From: Salvia splendens
Lineage: Eukaryota > Streptophyta > Magnoliopsida > Lamiales > Lamiaceae
NCBI RefSeq assembly: GCF_004379255.2
Contig: NC_056052.1
Span: forward strand, 6,076,001-6,140,000
Reading direction: 5' to 3'
Length of the DNA stretch: 64,000 nt
Shown piece after piece: positions 24,770 through 37,200 of the stretch. The notes under the pieces were generated by a model. The model was given only the letters and a program-made list of their open reading frames with translations. It made no database searches and had not been told where the DNA came from. The first letter of the stretch is position 1. Each line of letters opens with the position of its first letter. The translations under genes were made by a program, and so were the position numbers.

Positions 24770-27700
24770 CTATTTCTTCCACGGTTTGAGAATAGAAAGC
24801 ACGATAATGATTGCAATAGCCAACATTAAAATAATGGCAATCATCATGCATTTTCTTGATTTTTTCTGCAGATCTTTTGCTGTTTGAAGAGCATCCGTAC
24901 CCATGGTCACGTGATCCACTGCGTTTTTCACCTATAACCATAATTCAACAAACGAATTAAATAATTAAACAAAGAAAACAAGATCAATTAACTACATCAA
25001 TTACTTTTCTTTTTAATTTATCCCAACAAAAATATCATATTTCTATTTTTTAAAAATAATCATTAATATATTCTGTAATCATTATTACTTCAATAAGTAT
25101 TTTTTTCATCTCTTGTTAATACATGTAATTATTTTTCTCTCAATCTAATTAACACAAATTTTCTGATCCTAGAATTTAGTTTATGATTACTATAGATTTA
25201 CATGGACCTTAAGTTCATACAAAATCCAAAACAAGATATGGGCCTTAAATCTTACTCCTACAAAACAATTCCTATCCAAAACCAAGCCCAAGCGTTTGAG
25301 AAAAGCAGAACCTTCTTTAATTTATTGGAAAATTATAAATTTATTATGAAAAAATAAAATAAAGAAAGAAAGAATAAAGAGATGCTAATTTGTTATTTTT
25401 TGGTATTAGTGGAAATATTTTTTGAGAATGTTAGGAATATATATTTAGTTCACTAAAAATTGCATGCCAAGTTCTTGAAAGCAAAGCAAAGATGCGAACT
25501 TGCCAATGTACAATATTTAAATTAGTAAGACATTTTTTGTCCAATCAATAGGTTCTAAGTTCAGTCTTCTGTGACAAGTGGGTATGTTGTGTGTTTGAGA
25601 CTGAGTAGTAACTCACAAAAAAAGCCAAGGCATGAAGAGAGTACTTTTACCTTAAAATTAATGATATGATAAAAATATAAATATAAGCTCTAAGAGCATC
25701 CACGTCTATGCTATTAGGCAAGAGCATGTATGTGGATCCGGACTCACTTTTATTCACTTTTTACTTTTTGCTCTTCTGCAAAAGCACAACACCCACATCC
25801 ATGTTCTTCAGCAAGAGCATGCTCAATGGTCCCACCATTCGATTATTCAATTTAAATACTTCAATTACTAAAAATAATCCCACAATATTAAAATTCATTA
25901 AAAATACCCGAAGCACTGTTACAAATTACAAAAAAAATAAAAATTACATAATTAAATCCTAAAAAATAAAAATTACATACTTAAAATCCTAAAAAATAAA
26001 GAGTGAACTACAAAAATGGTCCATGGACTATGAGTTTATCTCACCCATAATCCATGGATTTTAAAAATATCGTCAGACATCCCTGAACTAAGGGTTGATC
26101 TCGAAAATGGTCTTTTTCACTGTTTTCGGTCGAAAATACCCTTGGGGTGGGCAATTTGGTCTTTTTATACTTTTAACATTTTAAATCTGATATTATTTCA
26201 GTTATGTACTAAATCTGATATTATTTCAAAATTATCATTCTTCTCCCCCTTTTGTCATCCTTCACTTTGTTTCTTTATTTCAATATTAGATTTAATTTTA
26301 CAAAATTAAATTTTAAATTTTATTTTTTAAATATCAATAAAAAATTTTAATTATAAAAATTATTAAATAATAAAAATTAATAGTCATAATCAATATTTGA
26401 TAGTGTCTAATATTTAATCAATAAGGTATGACAACGCCTTAGTTTTAATCAATATTTAATAGCTTTAATCATAAATAGATCATATAACACGATTTATTCT
26501 AAAATAAATATGCATTTAATGTAAGACTAATATACTTTTCGTTTATTAATTTGAAAACAATCAAAATTTAATAGAAAATTTCAACAAAAATACTCCTATA
26601 TAAAATTTTTAGTAGGATCAAATTTTTAGTTAACTTCATAATATTCAATCACAAGCAATTATAACAACCGAACGAAGGCTAAATAGAATAGCTCTTATTT
26701 TTCCATCATGATTAATATTATTTTTCTGTACTTCTTCAATTCAGCTGAATATTATATTAAATAACAAAAATTAATAGTTTTAATCAATATTTATAGTGTC
26801 CATGAATTAATAGTTTTAATTAAAAAAATTTATTGATATTTAAAAATCAAAATTTAAAATTTAATTTATAAAATTAAATCTAATATTGAAATAAAGAAAC
26901 AAAGTGAAGGATAACAAAAGGGAAGAAGAATGATAATTTTGAAATAATATCAGATTTAGTACATAACTGAAATAATATCAGATTTAAATGTTAAAAGTGT
27001 AAAAAGACCAAATTGCTCAAACCCCCCAAAAGGGTATTCTCGACCGAAAACAGTGAAAAATGACCATTTTCGAGATAAACCCTTAGTCCAGGGATGTCTG
27101 ACGATATTTTTAAATTCCAGGGACTATGGGCGAGATAAACCCATAGTCCAGGGACCATTTTTGTAGTTCACTCAAAAATAAAAATTACATACATAGATGA
27201 AAATGTGAAAATGTGAATTTTGAGATAAAAATAATGAAAAATAAATTAAAAGTGAAGAAAAACAGATATATTTTATTGGGAAGTAGGAAAATATTTTTTT
27301 TACTTTAAAACTGATTTTTTTATATTTTTTGAATTTTTTTTAAAAAAAAGGAAATAGCAAACGGCTTTGCTGTTGGACAATCAATACATGCCACGTCGCC
27401 CTGCTGTTTGGCATGGCGGTGCTCGATGCTAATAGTAGGGTCGTGCCGTCGGCAAGAGCACAGCGGCGAGCAAGGTACTCGTCGTGCCGACGGCACGGCG
27501 CCTGCTCTTCCGCATGAGCACCGATGCGAATGCTCTAAGGCAAGCAATTGGCTATCCCTTTGTCCTAGATATTATACTCTTTCGTAATAATGTCGTAGAA
27601 ACTATTGACCACTTATTTATACACGTAAGTATCAATAAATTTCTCAAACGCATTCAAACAATTTTTTCGCTAACTAAGGTTTATTGGTAGCTACGTTTTT

Positions 27701-30278
27701 TGCACTATGGACCAAACTAAGAACTATAATAACTCCAATTACTAATGGCAATGCACATGCAGTTTTCTCGCGTTCTGAAGCGCAGTGACTGAACATGGTC
27801 GACTGCGTTCGTTACCTGAACGAGAGCCTCGTCAACATGCAGCAACACACACCACATCTTTCTATTCATACCCCAATTTTGCATATATCTAGGAATCATA
27901 TAACATCATTACAAGTTTGGGAAAACAAATTAACCTGGCTCTCAATGTTGTCCAAAATGTCTCCTTGAGCTTCGACTAGCACGGCCATATCTAAGTAAAT
28001 CTACAAACAGAGATCAACGCATGTCAAGAATATCGTAACGTGATCCAACAACATTAGTTAGATCGCGGTGTACCTGATGAAGGCCGAGAAGCTTCTTCTC
28101 GATCTCCTTTACAGCATCGTGCCTCTCTTGAATCTCCTCCAAAGTGTTCATCACCTACACAATGTGACACATAAAAACGTAAAATATTTCGTTCTTCACA
28201 TGAATAAATATTTTTTACTAGTTCTCAAAATAATGAAAAAGTACCTGGCCTCGTCCGGATTGTTGCATCGCTTGCTGGAATATCTGTTCACTGTTTCCGG
28301 TTTCAATGAGAGTATTGATAGTCTGTTAGTCATCGAGCTCCAAAATGAATATCGTCGACATGTTGCAGATTTCAAGTGTTGCATTGCAAGGACGGCTTAC
28401 CTCTTCATCCGGTCTACTTCCAGTAACTGAAGGACGAAAGAATTCAAGGCGTACGCATTAGATTCAAAAACATGAAACGAAACAAATATCGAAAGAAAAT
28501 ACTCCCTCTGTCCCTTAAAATACGCACTTTCAACTAACAGTCTTAAACAATTTTAAGGGACGGAGGGAGTAAACATAAAAGAAAAAATAAATACGAATAT
28601 GACCTGTTACTACTCGTCGCTCAACAACCTCGCGATACTCCTCTTCAATCCTCTGTCTCAATGTCTGTTCAAACAAACAAAACATCTCAAAAACTCAATG
28701 TGTCGAAAAAGAGAATCATCATCAACGGACCTGAAACTCAGTCATGAGGTCTCTAAATTTCTTCATCAAGGCGCTGCAGGGAACGAGGCGTTGTTAAATT
28801 ACGCCTACCAAAACATAGAGAAGTTACATTTATATACTTACCTTGTCATGTTTGTTCTTGACCTATCAACGGCTGTTCCCTTTCCGCAGCCAGGCTTCTG
28901 CCGGTTAGTTAAGTTCTGAGAAGCATTCGGATAAATCAGATCACAGCACAGAAACAGCCAAAGAGAGATACTGAGATGTGAAAATGGTATGAGCTATACA
29001 TCTTTGTTCATTGTCTCGATTTTCACTTTTATACCGCGTGCTATCTTTCCCACTTCATCGACATCTTTCTCCATCCGTTTCCTGATAGCTGGAACGAATA
29101 CGACGTGCTACATTAGTACTAAAAATCTATAAGGCATTATGAAAAGGAGAAGGATTGCACCTTTCATTGAAGATGCTTTTGTAACCGATTTTGACTCCTC
29201 GTTCGCTTCCTGACAAAAGGATGGTATGCATAGAATCAAACGACATACCAAGCAATAGTCGCTTAAGAAAACACGATACATATTTCGCTTGCAAGTGTCG
29301 TCTACAGATGAAACTACATAACCTACAATAGTCGTTTAAGATAACACGTTTCACTTGTAAGCGCATAGTCTATCAATGAAAGGCCGTATTCATACCTTAA
29401 GGTTCTGTAGCAAACCGGAGAGCTTGTCCACATGCTTCTCGATCTCTTGTATCTGCCAGCAACGATAAGGATGAAAATCTATGTAGATAAAGAGAAGGAA
29501 ACGGACCATGACTTCTTTTTGGCACGCACCTGCTTATGGAAGGATTCCAGAGCCACATCAGAGTTACTCCTAGGAAGCCGAGGGCCCATCTCGATGTCGG
29601 ATTCTCTGGACGTGTTGCCTTTGGCATCTCCAACGAACGAGTCCTGAAATGCACGCAAGACTCAAATGACTAGTCAAGCTTCAAGAACCATAAAAACACA
29701 TTATGTCTCATTTATTAAGAGAATTTCTCTTGTAACATTTCAAGAAAAGCACAACCACCATAGCTCACAAAGCATAGTATTTCTAAACTAGATTTTTGTT
29801 TTAAGCTAAAATCATAGTGTTTCTATTTTACTCCACAGCATTTTTTCTAGTAAATATGAAGCTAATTATAGTCAAACAACATGATCTTAGCATTTGCAAT
29901 ATAATAGTAAAACATAACAGAAAATATTAATTCATACTACATTAGATAAAACAGAAAAAACTTGACATCAACAACATGATCAAGCAAACAAACCACCTCC
30001 AAATATTTAAATATTAATTCTTAAACACTAATAAAAAGTATAAGTAAATAAAAATTTAACTTTGTTTTTCTTTATACAAAATTTTAGACTACTAACTCGA
30101 AACATACAGCAATATATATGAATATTTTTAATATCATTTCACCTAATATTCAGCTTAAACATAAATTCTTAAACTCTATATTTATAATACAAAAAAAACA
30201 AAAAATTACTAAAATCAGCAGGCAAAAACAACAAAAAATCAAAGAAACAGAAACACTAACCGTGAGAAGATCGTTCAT
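24770..30278 (-). CDS. Qa-SNARE syntaxin, SYP13 type (SYP131/SYP132-like)
   Basis: Thirteen exons on the minus strand: 30261-30278, 29530-29643, 29396-29452, 29161-29209, 29000-29088, 28842-28915, 28731-28773, 28604-28664, 28401-28426, 28245-28322, 28074-28154, 27935-28000 and 24770-24931. They total 918 nt, 305 residues. It begins MNDLLT, has an N-terminal three-helix Habc domain (about 30-160), then the SNARE motif with [18 protein letters not shown], in which Q230 is the zero-layer glutamine, and [13 protein letters not shown]. It ends with a tail anchor at residues about 281-300 ([20 protein letters not shown]) and KPWKK. SYP132-type syntaxins drive fusion at the plasma membrane and cell plate; a many-exon gene fits SYP13 rather than SYP11/12. 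The last intron is 3 kb and holds a decayed second anchor exon and nested transposons. A 68-bp MITE lies in intron 8. Confidence 0.92.
25694..27535. mobile_element. non-autonomous PIF/Harbinger element in the last syntaxin intron
   Basis: Starts GAGCATCCACGTC and ends in the complement (GCGAATGCTC), flanked by TAA at 25691-25693 and 27536-27538. The left part (repeated AAGAGCA, ACAACACCCACA, GGTCCCACCATTC) matches the end of the transposase-bearing element at 59509-61545. The right part (about 27340-27535) matches its other end. The transposase gene has been lost. About 1.17 kb of its 1.84 kb is a later Mutator-type insertion, so the element itself was about 0.66 kb. Confidence 0.85.
26001..27173. 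mobile_element. Mutator-type foldback element with long TIRs, nested
   Basis: 1173 bp flanked by a 9-bp target duplication AAAAATAAA (25992-26000 and 27174-27182), the length typical of Mutator. The terminal inverted repeats start GAGTGAACTACAAAAATGG and run for about 340 bp on each side (26001-26343 and about 26823-27173) with moderate divergence. The centre is AT-rich and non-coding. It lies inside the Harbinger element, inside a syntaxin intron. Confidence 0.92.
27710..27815 (-). pseudogene. decayed duplicate of the syntaxin membrane-anchor exon
   Basis: Behind an intact acceptor (TTCAG at 27816-27820) the minus strand reads [10 protein letters not shown], parallel to [10 protein letters not shown] at the start of the working last exon. 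It then continues in shifted frames as [14 protein letters not shown] and [12 protein letters not shown], which together match the rest of an anchor exon. At least three small deletions break it. In the first frame it ends at a TAG at 27717-27719 after 32 codons and loses the membrane span. Confidence 0.85.
28502..28569. mobile_element. 68-bp Stowaway-like MITE in a syntaxin intron
   Basis: CTCCCTCTGTCCCTTAAAAT pairs with ATTTTAAGGGACGGAGGGAG with almost no loop. TA flanks at 28500-28501 and 28570-28571. It lies in the 177-bp intron between the exons at 28604-28664 and 28401-28426. Confidence 0.88.
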
Positions 30279-30966
30279 ATTCAAAAAAGCTAGAAAATGG
30301 TTTTTTGAAAAGTGGAGAAGAAATAAAACTGTTTGTTGGAATTTATTGTGGGGAGCATTCGGCCGGCGACGGGAAAGACGAGAAAAAGAGAATAAAAATT
30401 GGAGTTTTCACAGTTTTTTTCGATGAAGAAATTAAGGAGGCCGATCAAAGCGTTAGAATCGACAATCAACACTAAATTAGTAGTGTTTAGTCAAAAACAA
30501 AGATGGATTTGGACTCAATTAACGACTAATCCCAGTGATTGTGACGTGAATTATTATTGAATATCTGTCGTGTGAAGACAACGCTAAGAATTTGTTTGGT
30601 TCGTGAATTTGTTGTATGCTTTATTCGTCTATGAATGGTTGTCCACAAAGAATATTTGCTAAGATAAAGAGAGAATTTATATTCTAGTTTTGGAAATATA
30701 CCCCTTCCTCTCATTCTACACGATCTAAAATTTATTTTTAAGTTTTCCCATTTACAATAAAATGTTTTAAGAAGTAGAAACAAATGAATTCCTTTATTAC
30801 AAAAGATTGCTTAATATTAATGCTCGGAATATTTGAGTCATGCAAAATGGGAAAACGTGAATATCAAATATTTTCGTTAGAACCCACTATCAATATTTGA
30901 TTTGAAGTGCACTCTAAGTAAAGTCACACGTAACTAGTTCAGCTTTTGAACTATGCATTTGAGAGT
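30279..30966. promoter_or_regulatory. 5' flank of the syntaxin gene
   Basis: Upstream sequence of the minus-strand gene starting at 30278. A CCGGCC-containing leader lies at about 30340-30375. No defensible TATA box or other site was found. Confidence 0.4.
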
Positions 30967-32189
30967 GGTAAATAATAATTCATGCAAAATGTTTCACCTT
31001 ATTTCATATTAATACAAAATGTTTGAGTTTACATAATCTAACAAAAAGATTCATTCGTATTTCAGTTTAGTACATTCCGTTAATTTTTGTTTAAACGGAG
31101 TTAACTTTTTACTTAAGTGACGTTGTTGGTTATATTGGGCTGTTATGTGGTGGACTATTATTTGGGCCTGGGAATTAATTGGCCCGATTGATGTGTATTG
31201 GGTCTGTGCTTGTCCTAGCCCAATTGGCTGCTGATATACCCCCACTCCTCTCACCCTCGCCGCATTCATTCGACATTCTCTCATTTCTCTCTCTGCTCTC
31301 TCGAGTCTGTTGTGATTCCCTTGCTTCTTTCTTCTTCTCCGATGAATCTCTGGTAGTTTACAATGATCTATCACGGTTATTATAGTGATTGATGTTGTGT
31401 GAGTGTGGAAGAAAGCAACTGGTTCGGTTGCTTGTGTTCTGGAGAAACTAGGGTTTCTGTTTTGAGAGGTTTTCTTGAGTTTGTGGTCGGTGAGGGTTTA
31501 GATCCGGTGTTGAGGAGTGTTTTGGGGTTGGTATCCGGTGTGTGAGGTTAATCACTTGAGGAACCGGTTGTGCTCCCTTGGATCTTGGTCTTTGGTGAAT
31601 AGATCTGTACTATTAGCGGGTGGCTGAGCCATAACTACGAGATCTATTCGAATCCTTTGTGTTCTCTCTTATTTCTGTATGTTTTGTTTAGATCCGAGAG
31701 GATCTCTCCTTGTCTACTAACTAGGGTTTTCAAGTGTGCAGGGTTCTCGGAGGCTTGTGGATGCATTCGGTTGATGATTGCATGGTCCGAGATCATTAGC
31801 TAGTTACCATTGTAATAGCTAGTATTTGTATTTGTGTAAATCAGTCGTGTGGGTGATAGTTTGACTGAGCTATCTTGTACAAGACCAAAGAGGTCTCAGT
31901 AATTAGTGAATCCGGATAGTCTGATCCCTGCAGATGCAAAAACCATATACCAATATTGAAATTTTTTGTATCAATATGAAACAATGATAAAAAATTTTGT
32001 ACCAACATGAAACAATTATGAAACATTTTGTACTTCACAAGACAAAGAGTTAACGACACTCAAACAAAAATAACGGAATATACTAAACTAAACAAGAATG
32101 ATACTTTTTGTGTGATTTATGTAAACTTCAAACTTTTTGTACTAATATGAAACAAAAGTGAAACATTTTGTATGAGTTATATATTTACC
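30967..32189. repeat. foldback element with about 150-bp arms, interrupted by an 0.8-kb insert
   Basis: The sequence at 30967-31120 is complementary to about 32040-32189 at roughly 80%, including a GTGAAACATTTTG motif and TTAACGGAATGTACTAAAC-type phrases. The arms begin GGTAAAT and end ATTTACC. I could not fix a target duplication for the outer element. Confidence 0.65.
31125..31932. mobile_element. probable solo LTR inside the foldback element
   Basis: An 808-bp insert with TG...CA ends (TGTTGG at the left, CCTGCA at the right) and a composition unlike its surroundings: GC-richer, with GATCCG, GGTTCTCGG and repeated GGTGTGAG-type phrases. The flanking 5-mers GACGT and GATGC agree at only three positions, the differences being C/T changes. 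No gag-pol copy with a matching LTR is in the window, so the assignment is tentative. Confidence 0.45.
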
Positions 32190-34037
32190 CCAATTGAGAT
32201 CATGACAAATCCCTTGTGTAATTTGTATATTGTTCAAAGTTTTCTTATATGGTAACTAGTGTTACACTGCTTAATTGATTTTTCTATTTGCAGTAATTTA
32301 AAAATGTGAATTCACATTTATCAAATGAGAAACAATATTATTATATATATCTAAGTTCCAAACACACACATATATACACAATAATAATTTAATATACCAA
32401 TGTAAACTCATATAATAAGTTTCAATCTCTGCTACGCTTGTCGATTATGAAAATGAGACAAAGAAATTATGCATTGGGACATGATTGATGTCTGCAAATC
32501 CAAGTTAAAACATCTTAAGTTAGATCAACTCATTAAAGTGAAAATTGATTTTTTGGAATTCTTAATTCTAGCCAACTCCATATTTTATTGTTGCTGCCGG
32601 CCTACGAATAATCAAATACGTAATTACTTAATTCTTCAATCTCTCTTTAAAATATACAAAAATAAGAGATATGAGACAACGTCCAAGTCCAACGACATTA
32701 TTCTCCTTGACATTAATTAATTTTTTTTTATTGAAAATCTAGTTTGATTGACGGTTAGAATACTATATTTTCGTGAGTAAATCGATATTTGAGGCAGAAT
32801 TGTGATCTTTTTTAACACAAGAATTAGGATTGTTCATTAATTACATAACAAATAGTCCTTTGCACTTTGTCACGGGAATATTACGGGAAGCATGCTGCAT
32901 AATGTAATAAAGTCTAAAAAATTTGGGCAAATATTTCTATATTTAATTAGACTATTGAAACTTCTTCTTGTCCTAAATGATAAATTGACGATTCTCTAAC
33001 TCCTCTATGATAAGATCTTTTAAAGGATTCCCTTTTAGGCCACTCACATATATGTTTAGCTAGGGTTGAGAGCTGTCTAGCCTTGGGTCTGTCCCTATGT
33101 TAGTTTTGGGTTGGGGGTCTGCCTAATCCCCACAGTAATGTCGCGTTGTTTGCCTCCAGTCAAATCTCATCGAGCTCTTGGAGTTCGAGCTTTCTCTCCT
33201 TTTCACACTTGCTTGGCTCCATGTTCATCTTTTGAACAATCAAATATGCGAGAAGAGACACGTCTTGCCAAAAATGAGGCGATATGGAGACATGTCAATT
33301 GACGTTTGGTACACTGTCGATGAATTGAGAATAAAACTCATATTTAATTTAAATAAATACTGTGTACATATACAAATTAATTTACAAGGAACACGACACG
33401 ATACTTTTCTAACTAAGAGAATGAATTTGCTTGTAGGTAATTAAGCAAACCAAGCATGTTCCACTAAAATCATGAAAGATTGTCAATAATCTCATCATAG
33501 TCGCCGTCAAAACATGTCAAAGTTATCGTTAAGTGCGAAGGCGTGCATTTCTTGAAAATGAACTCATTCAATTGCGAGTCACTTTCCTTTTTAGGATATC
33601 CCACCATAATCATAAGTAAGTTATTTTCCTTTTAAATACAAATTATATATCTTACTTTATTCTTCTCACCTACTTTATTCTTTTTATAACTTTACTTTTC
33701 CCTCTCTGCATACTTTACTCTCTCCATTTTAATTCTTTCGATATCAACTTTTAAAATTCCGTGCCCAAAAGAAGTAACTAGCTTATGGTGGGACGGGGTT
33801 CTTTAGCGACTATTCGGGCCCACCCCCAAAAACACTAAACCAAGAAAAAGAATAGTTAAGCAAAGCTGGCTTTCATGTTTAAAGCTTAATTATTATTAAA
33901 GCATTGGTCCCTGAAACTTGTATTCTTTTCTATTTGAATTAATTGGTTAGATTATATCCTCCATACAATATGAGCATTAGGAATGTCAATTCAATCCGAA
34001 ACTCATTAAGTGACCCAAATAACCCGATAGTTTCATT
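32190..34037. other. intergenic, nothing firmly recognised
   Basis: AT-rich. The segment 33060-33300 is less AT-rich and open in two frames, but neither frame shows a domain. The segment from about 33590 to 33800 has weak inverted similarity at its ends (CCACCATAATCATAAG against CTTATGGTGGGACGG), suggesting an old MITE. Confidence 0.45.
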
Positions 34038-34258
34038 TGATAAAAGTAGGTTTTTGGAATAGGTTTTTCTCATTCACACTAAAGAGTACATTCTACACGC
34101 CTCTTTATAGGCTAAAGATTACAAACCAGTGTAAGATCATTCTCCCAAATTTAATCTTCTATACAAGGTAAAATCAATTAATTTAATTCCTAATCTCCTC
34201 ATTTAATTGTGATTGCAGGGAATCGGGTCCTTGATTCTTGAGGATCTTCTCTCCAACA
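34038..34258 (-). repeat. 3' LTR of the copia element
   Basis: 221 bp with TG...CA ends. It is next to the polypurine tract and the pol stop codon at 34271. Confidence 0.95.
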
Positions 34259-34270
34259 CTCCCCCTCAAG

Positions 34271-37200
34271 TTAAGTAATGGGATCCCCAATACTTAACTT
34301 GTCTAGTACACTTCGAAACGAGTGTGAACTCACTGCTTTTGTTAGGATGTCCGCTAGTTGATCCTCTGACTTGACGTATGGTAACTCCACCACTTTTGCA
34401 TCAATTGTATCCTTTATAAAGTGTCGATCTACCTCAACATGTTTGGTTCGGTCGTGTTGCACTGGATTTTCGGATATGCTAATAGCAGCCTTGTTGTCAC
34501 ACAGTAGGCGACATGGTTGGACGGACTTGAGGTCGAGTTCGGTCATAAGTCTTCTGAGCCACAAAACTTCAGTCAATCCACTCTTTATCCCCCGAAATTC
34601 TGCCTCGGCACTTGATAATGCCACCACCTTCTGCTTCTTACTCCTCCATGTCACCAAATTACCTCCCACAAAGGTAAAATATCCCGAAGTCGATTTTCTG
34701 TCATTTGGATTTCCTGCCCAATCTGCATCCGTGTAGCCATGGATCTCTAAGTGCCCGTGTTTCTTGAACAATACTCCATGTCCCGGTGTTCCTTTCAAGT
34801 ACCGCACTATTCTTAACACTGCCTCCCAGTGTTCTTCTTGGGGGGCATGCATAAACTGACTTACAATCCCAACGGCGTAAGCAAGATCTGGTCTGGTGTG
34901 TGATAGATAGATGAGTTTTCCGACCAATCGCTGATATCTCCCCCTGTCCGCCAATTTGGCTCCTTCCCGAATCTGAAGTCCATGATTTTGGACCATTGGA
35001 GTGTCTACTGGCTTGCAGTCCATCATCCCTGTCTCTGCTAGGATGTCAAGCACGTACTTCCTCTGATTGATAAAAATTCCTTGTTTTGATCTAAGTACCT
35101 CTATTCCTAAGAAGTACTTCAAGTGACCAAGATCCTTCATCTCGAATTCCTTGGACAGATTCTTCTTCAGCTGGCCTATCTCTTCCTCATCATCTCCTGT
35201 AATAATCATATCATCAACATAAATGATGAGACATGTAATCTTACCATTCCTCTTTTTCAGGAACAGGGTGTGATCTGAGTTGCTTTGGTGGTAGTCATAT
35301 TTCTTCATCACCTCAGTGAACCTCCCGAACCATGCTCTAGGAGATTGTTTGAGTCCATACAACGTTTTTTTGAGCTTGCAGACGTCTCCGCTTTGGAAGT
35401 CTCCGCTAAACCCAGGTGGGGGAACCATATAGACAGGTTTGGATAACTCTCCGTGTAGGAAAGCATTGGTGACGTCGAACTGATGTAGGGGCCAATCTCG
35501 ATTAGCTGCTATCGAGAAAAGTACTCTTACTGTATTAATCTTGGCAACTGGTGAGAAGGTTTCTGCATAGTCGATGCCGTAAGTCTGCGTATATCCTTTT
35601 GCCACTAGCCTCGCCTTATATCGGTCAATAGAGCCATCGGGTCTCCTCTTGATTGTAAATACCCACCTACATCCCACAGTTGATGCTCCTTTTGGCAAGT
35701 CACTGACTTCCCAGGTCTTGTTCTTTAATAGAGCATTCATTTCTACGGTCATTGCGTCTCTCCAATGTTTAACCTGCATTGCTTCTTCGGCTGTATAGGG
35801 AATCTCCTCTTCCTCGTAAAGGGCAGCCTCAAATGCCCTAGCCATCTTGGTTAGATTTCCCTTCACAAAGTTTGCCACCGCATACTGGCTTTTCCTCCCG
35901 ATCTTTTCGGGTGAGAACCGCTTTGGTGGTACTCCACGAGTACTTCGTGGTGGAAGTATATATCGACCCGTGTTTTCATCCAAGGCTGAGTCTATAATCT
36001 CTGCATCAGTAGGATCAGTAATAGAGATACTTTCTTGAGGTGTATCAGGAATTACCTCAGGTGCCTCGGATATCGGTTGAGGAGAGACACTTGGAGGCGG
36101 TTGTTGATGAGACTCTGTTGTGGTTGAGATTTGCTCGGCGACAGTGCTAACCTTTTCTGTTGGGTCCTCTTTGGAGAGATTTGACTCAGGCACAAACCAA
36201 CTTAGGTAGTCCACTGTGTTTCGTGACTCACTCTCCCCCTGACTACCAAGGTGGGTGTGGTAATAGAATTCTGTTTCCAAGAAGTTACAATTCATTGTGG
36301 TTACTACCCGTTTTGTAGTTGGATCAAAGCATCTATATCCCTTCTGGTTAATCCCATATCCCACAAAGACACACCTAGTTGCACACGGGGATAGTTTTGT
36401 TCTTTCATGTTTTGGAATATGGACATAGACAGTACATCCGAAAACTTTGGGTTGAAGGTTGAGGTGTTCAGGTATTTTGGTGAGTTTGGAAAGGATATCA
36501 AGGGGAGTTTTTTTGTTTAGGATTTTAGTGGGAAGTCGGTTCATAAGGTAAATGGCGGTGGCAACAGCTTCGGGCCAAAAGTGGGTAGGTACTTTAGATT
36601 CAAGCATCAATGCTCTGGTAATTTCGAGGATGGTTCGGTTTTTTCTTTCTGCCACCCCATTCTGTTCTGGTGTATAAGGGCAAGAGGTTTGATGGATTAG
36701 GCCTTTTTGGGTAAAGAAGTCTGTCATTCTTTGGTTGACGAATTCACGCCCATTGTCGGATCGAAGGGTTTTAATTGTGGTTTGAAATTGGGTTTGGATG
36801 AGGTTAAAGAAAAGGATAAATTTATCAAATACCTCAGATTTGTGTTTTAGGAAATAGATCCATGTCATCCTAGTACAATCATCTACAAAAATCACAAAAT
36901 ATCGCAAACCATTCCCCCCCGGCAATAGGTGCAGGCCCCCACACATCAGCATGCACAAGGGAAAAAACAGAATTCATACGAGTATGCGTAGATTTAAATG
37001 ATTGTCTGTGGCTCTTGGCCAAAACGCAAGTCTCACAAGAAAAGTCTGTTGGAATAGAAAGTTTAGGAAATAATAACTTAAAATAACCAGGAGATGGGTG
37101 TCCCAGTCGTTGGTGCCAAAGCCAAATTTCTCTGTTAGTGGACCCGTGAGCCAGCATCGCACTGCCTTGTTGAGCTATCTCGTCCACATAGTAGAGTCCT

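Noticed and set aside
27717..27899. A separate 60-residue protein at 27717-27899
   Set aside because: It begins within the intron and runs into the decayed syntaxin anchor exon; it is not an independent gene.
33111..33444. Possible small gene at 33.1-33.4 kb
   Set aside because: Two overlapping frames without domain, start context or splice signals; the better base composition alone is not enough.
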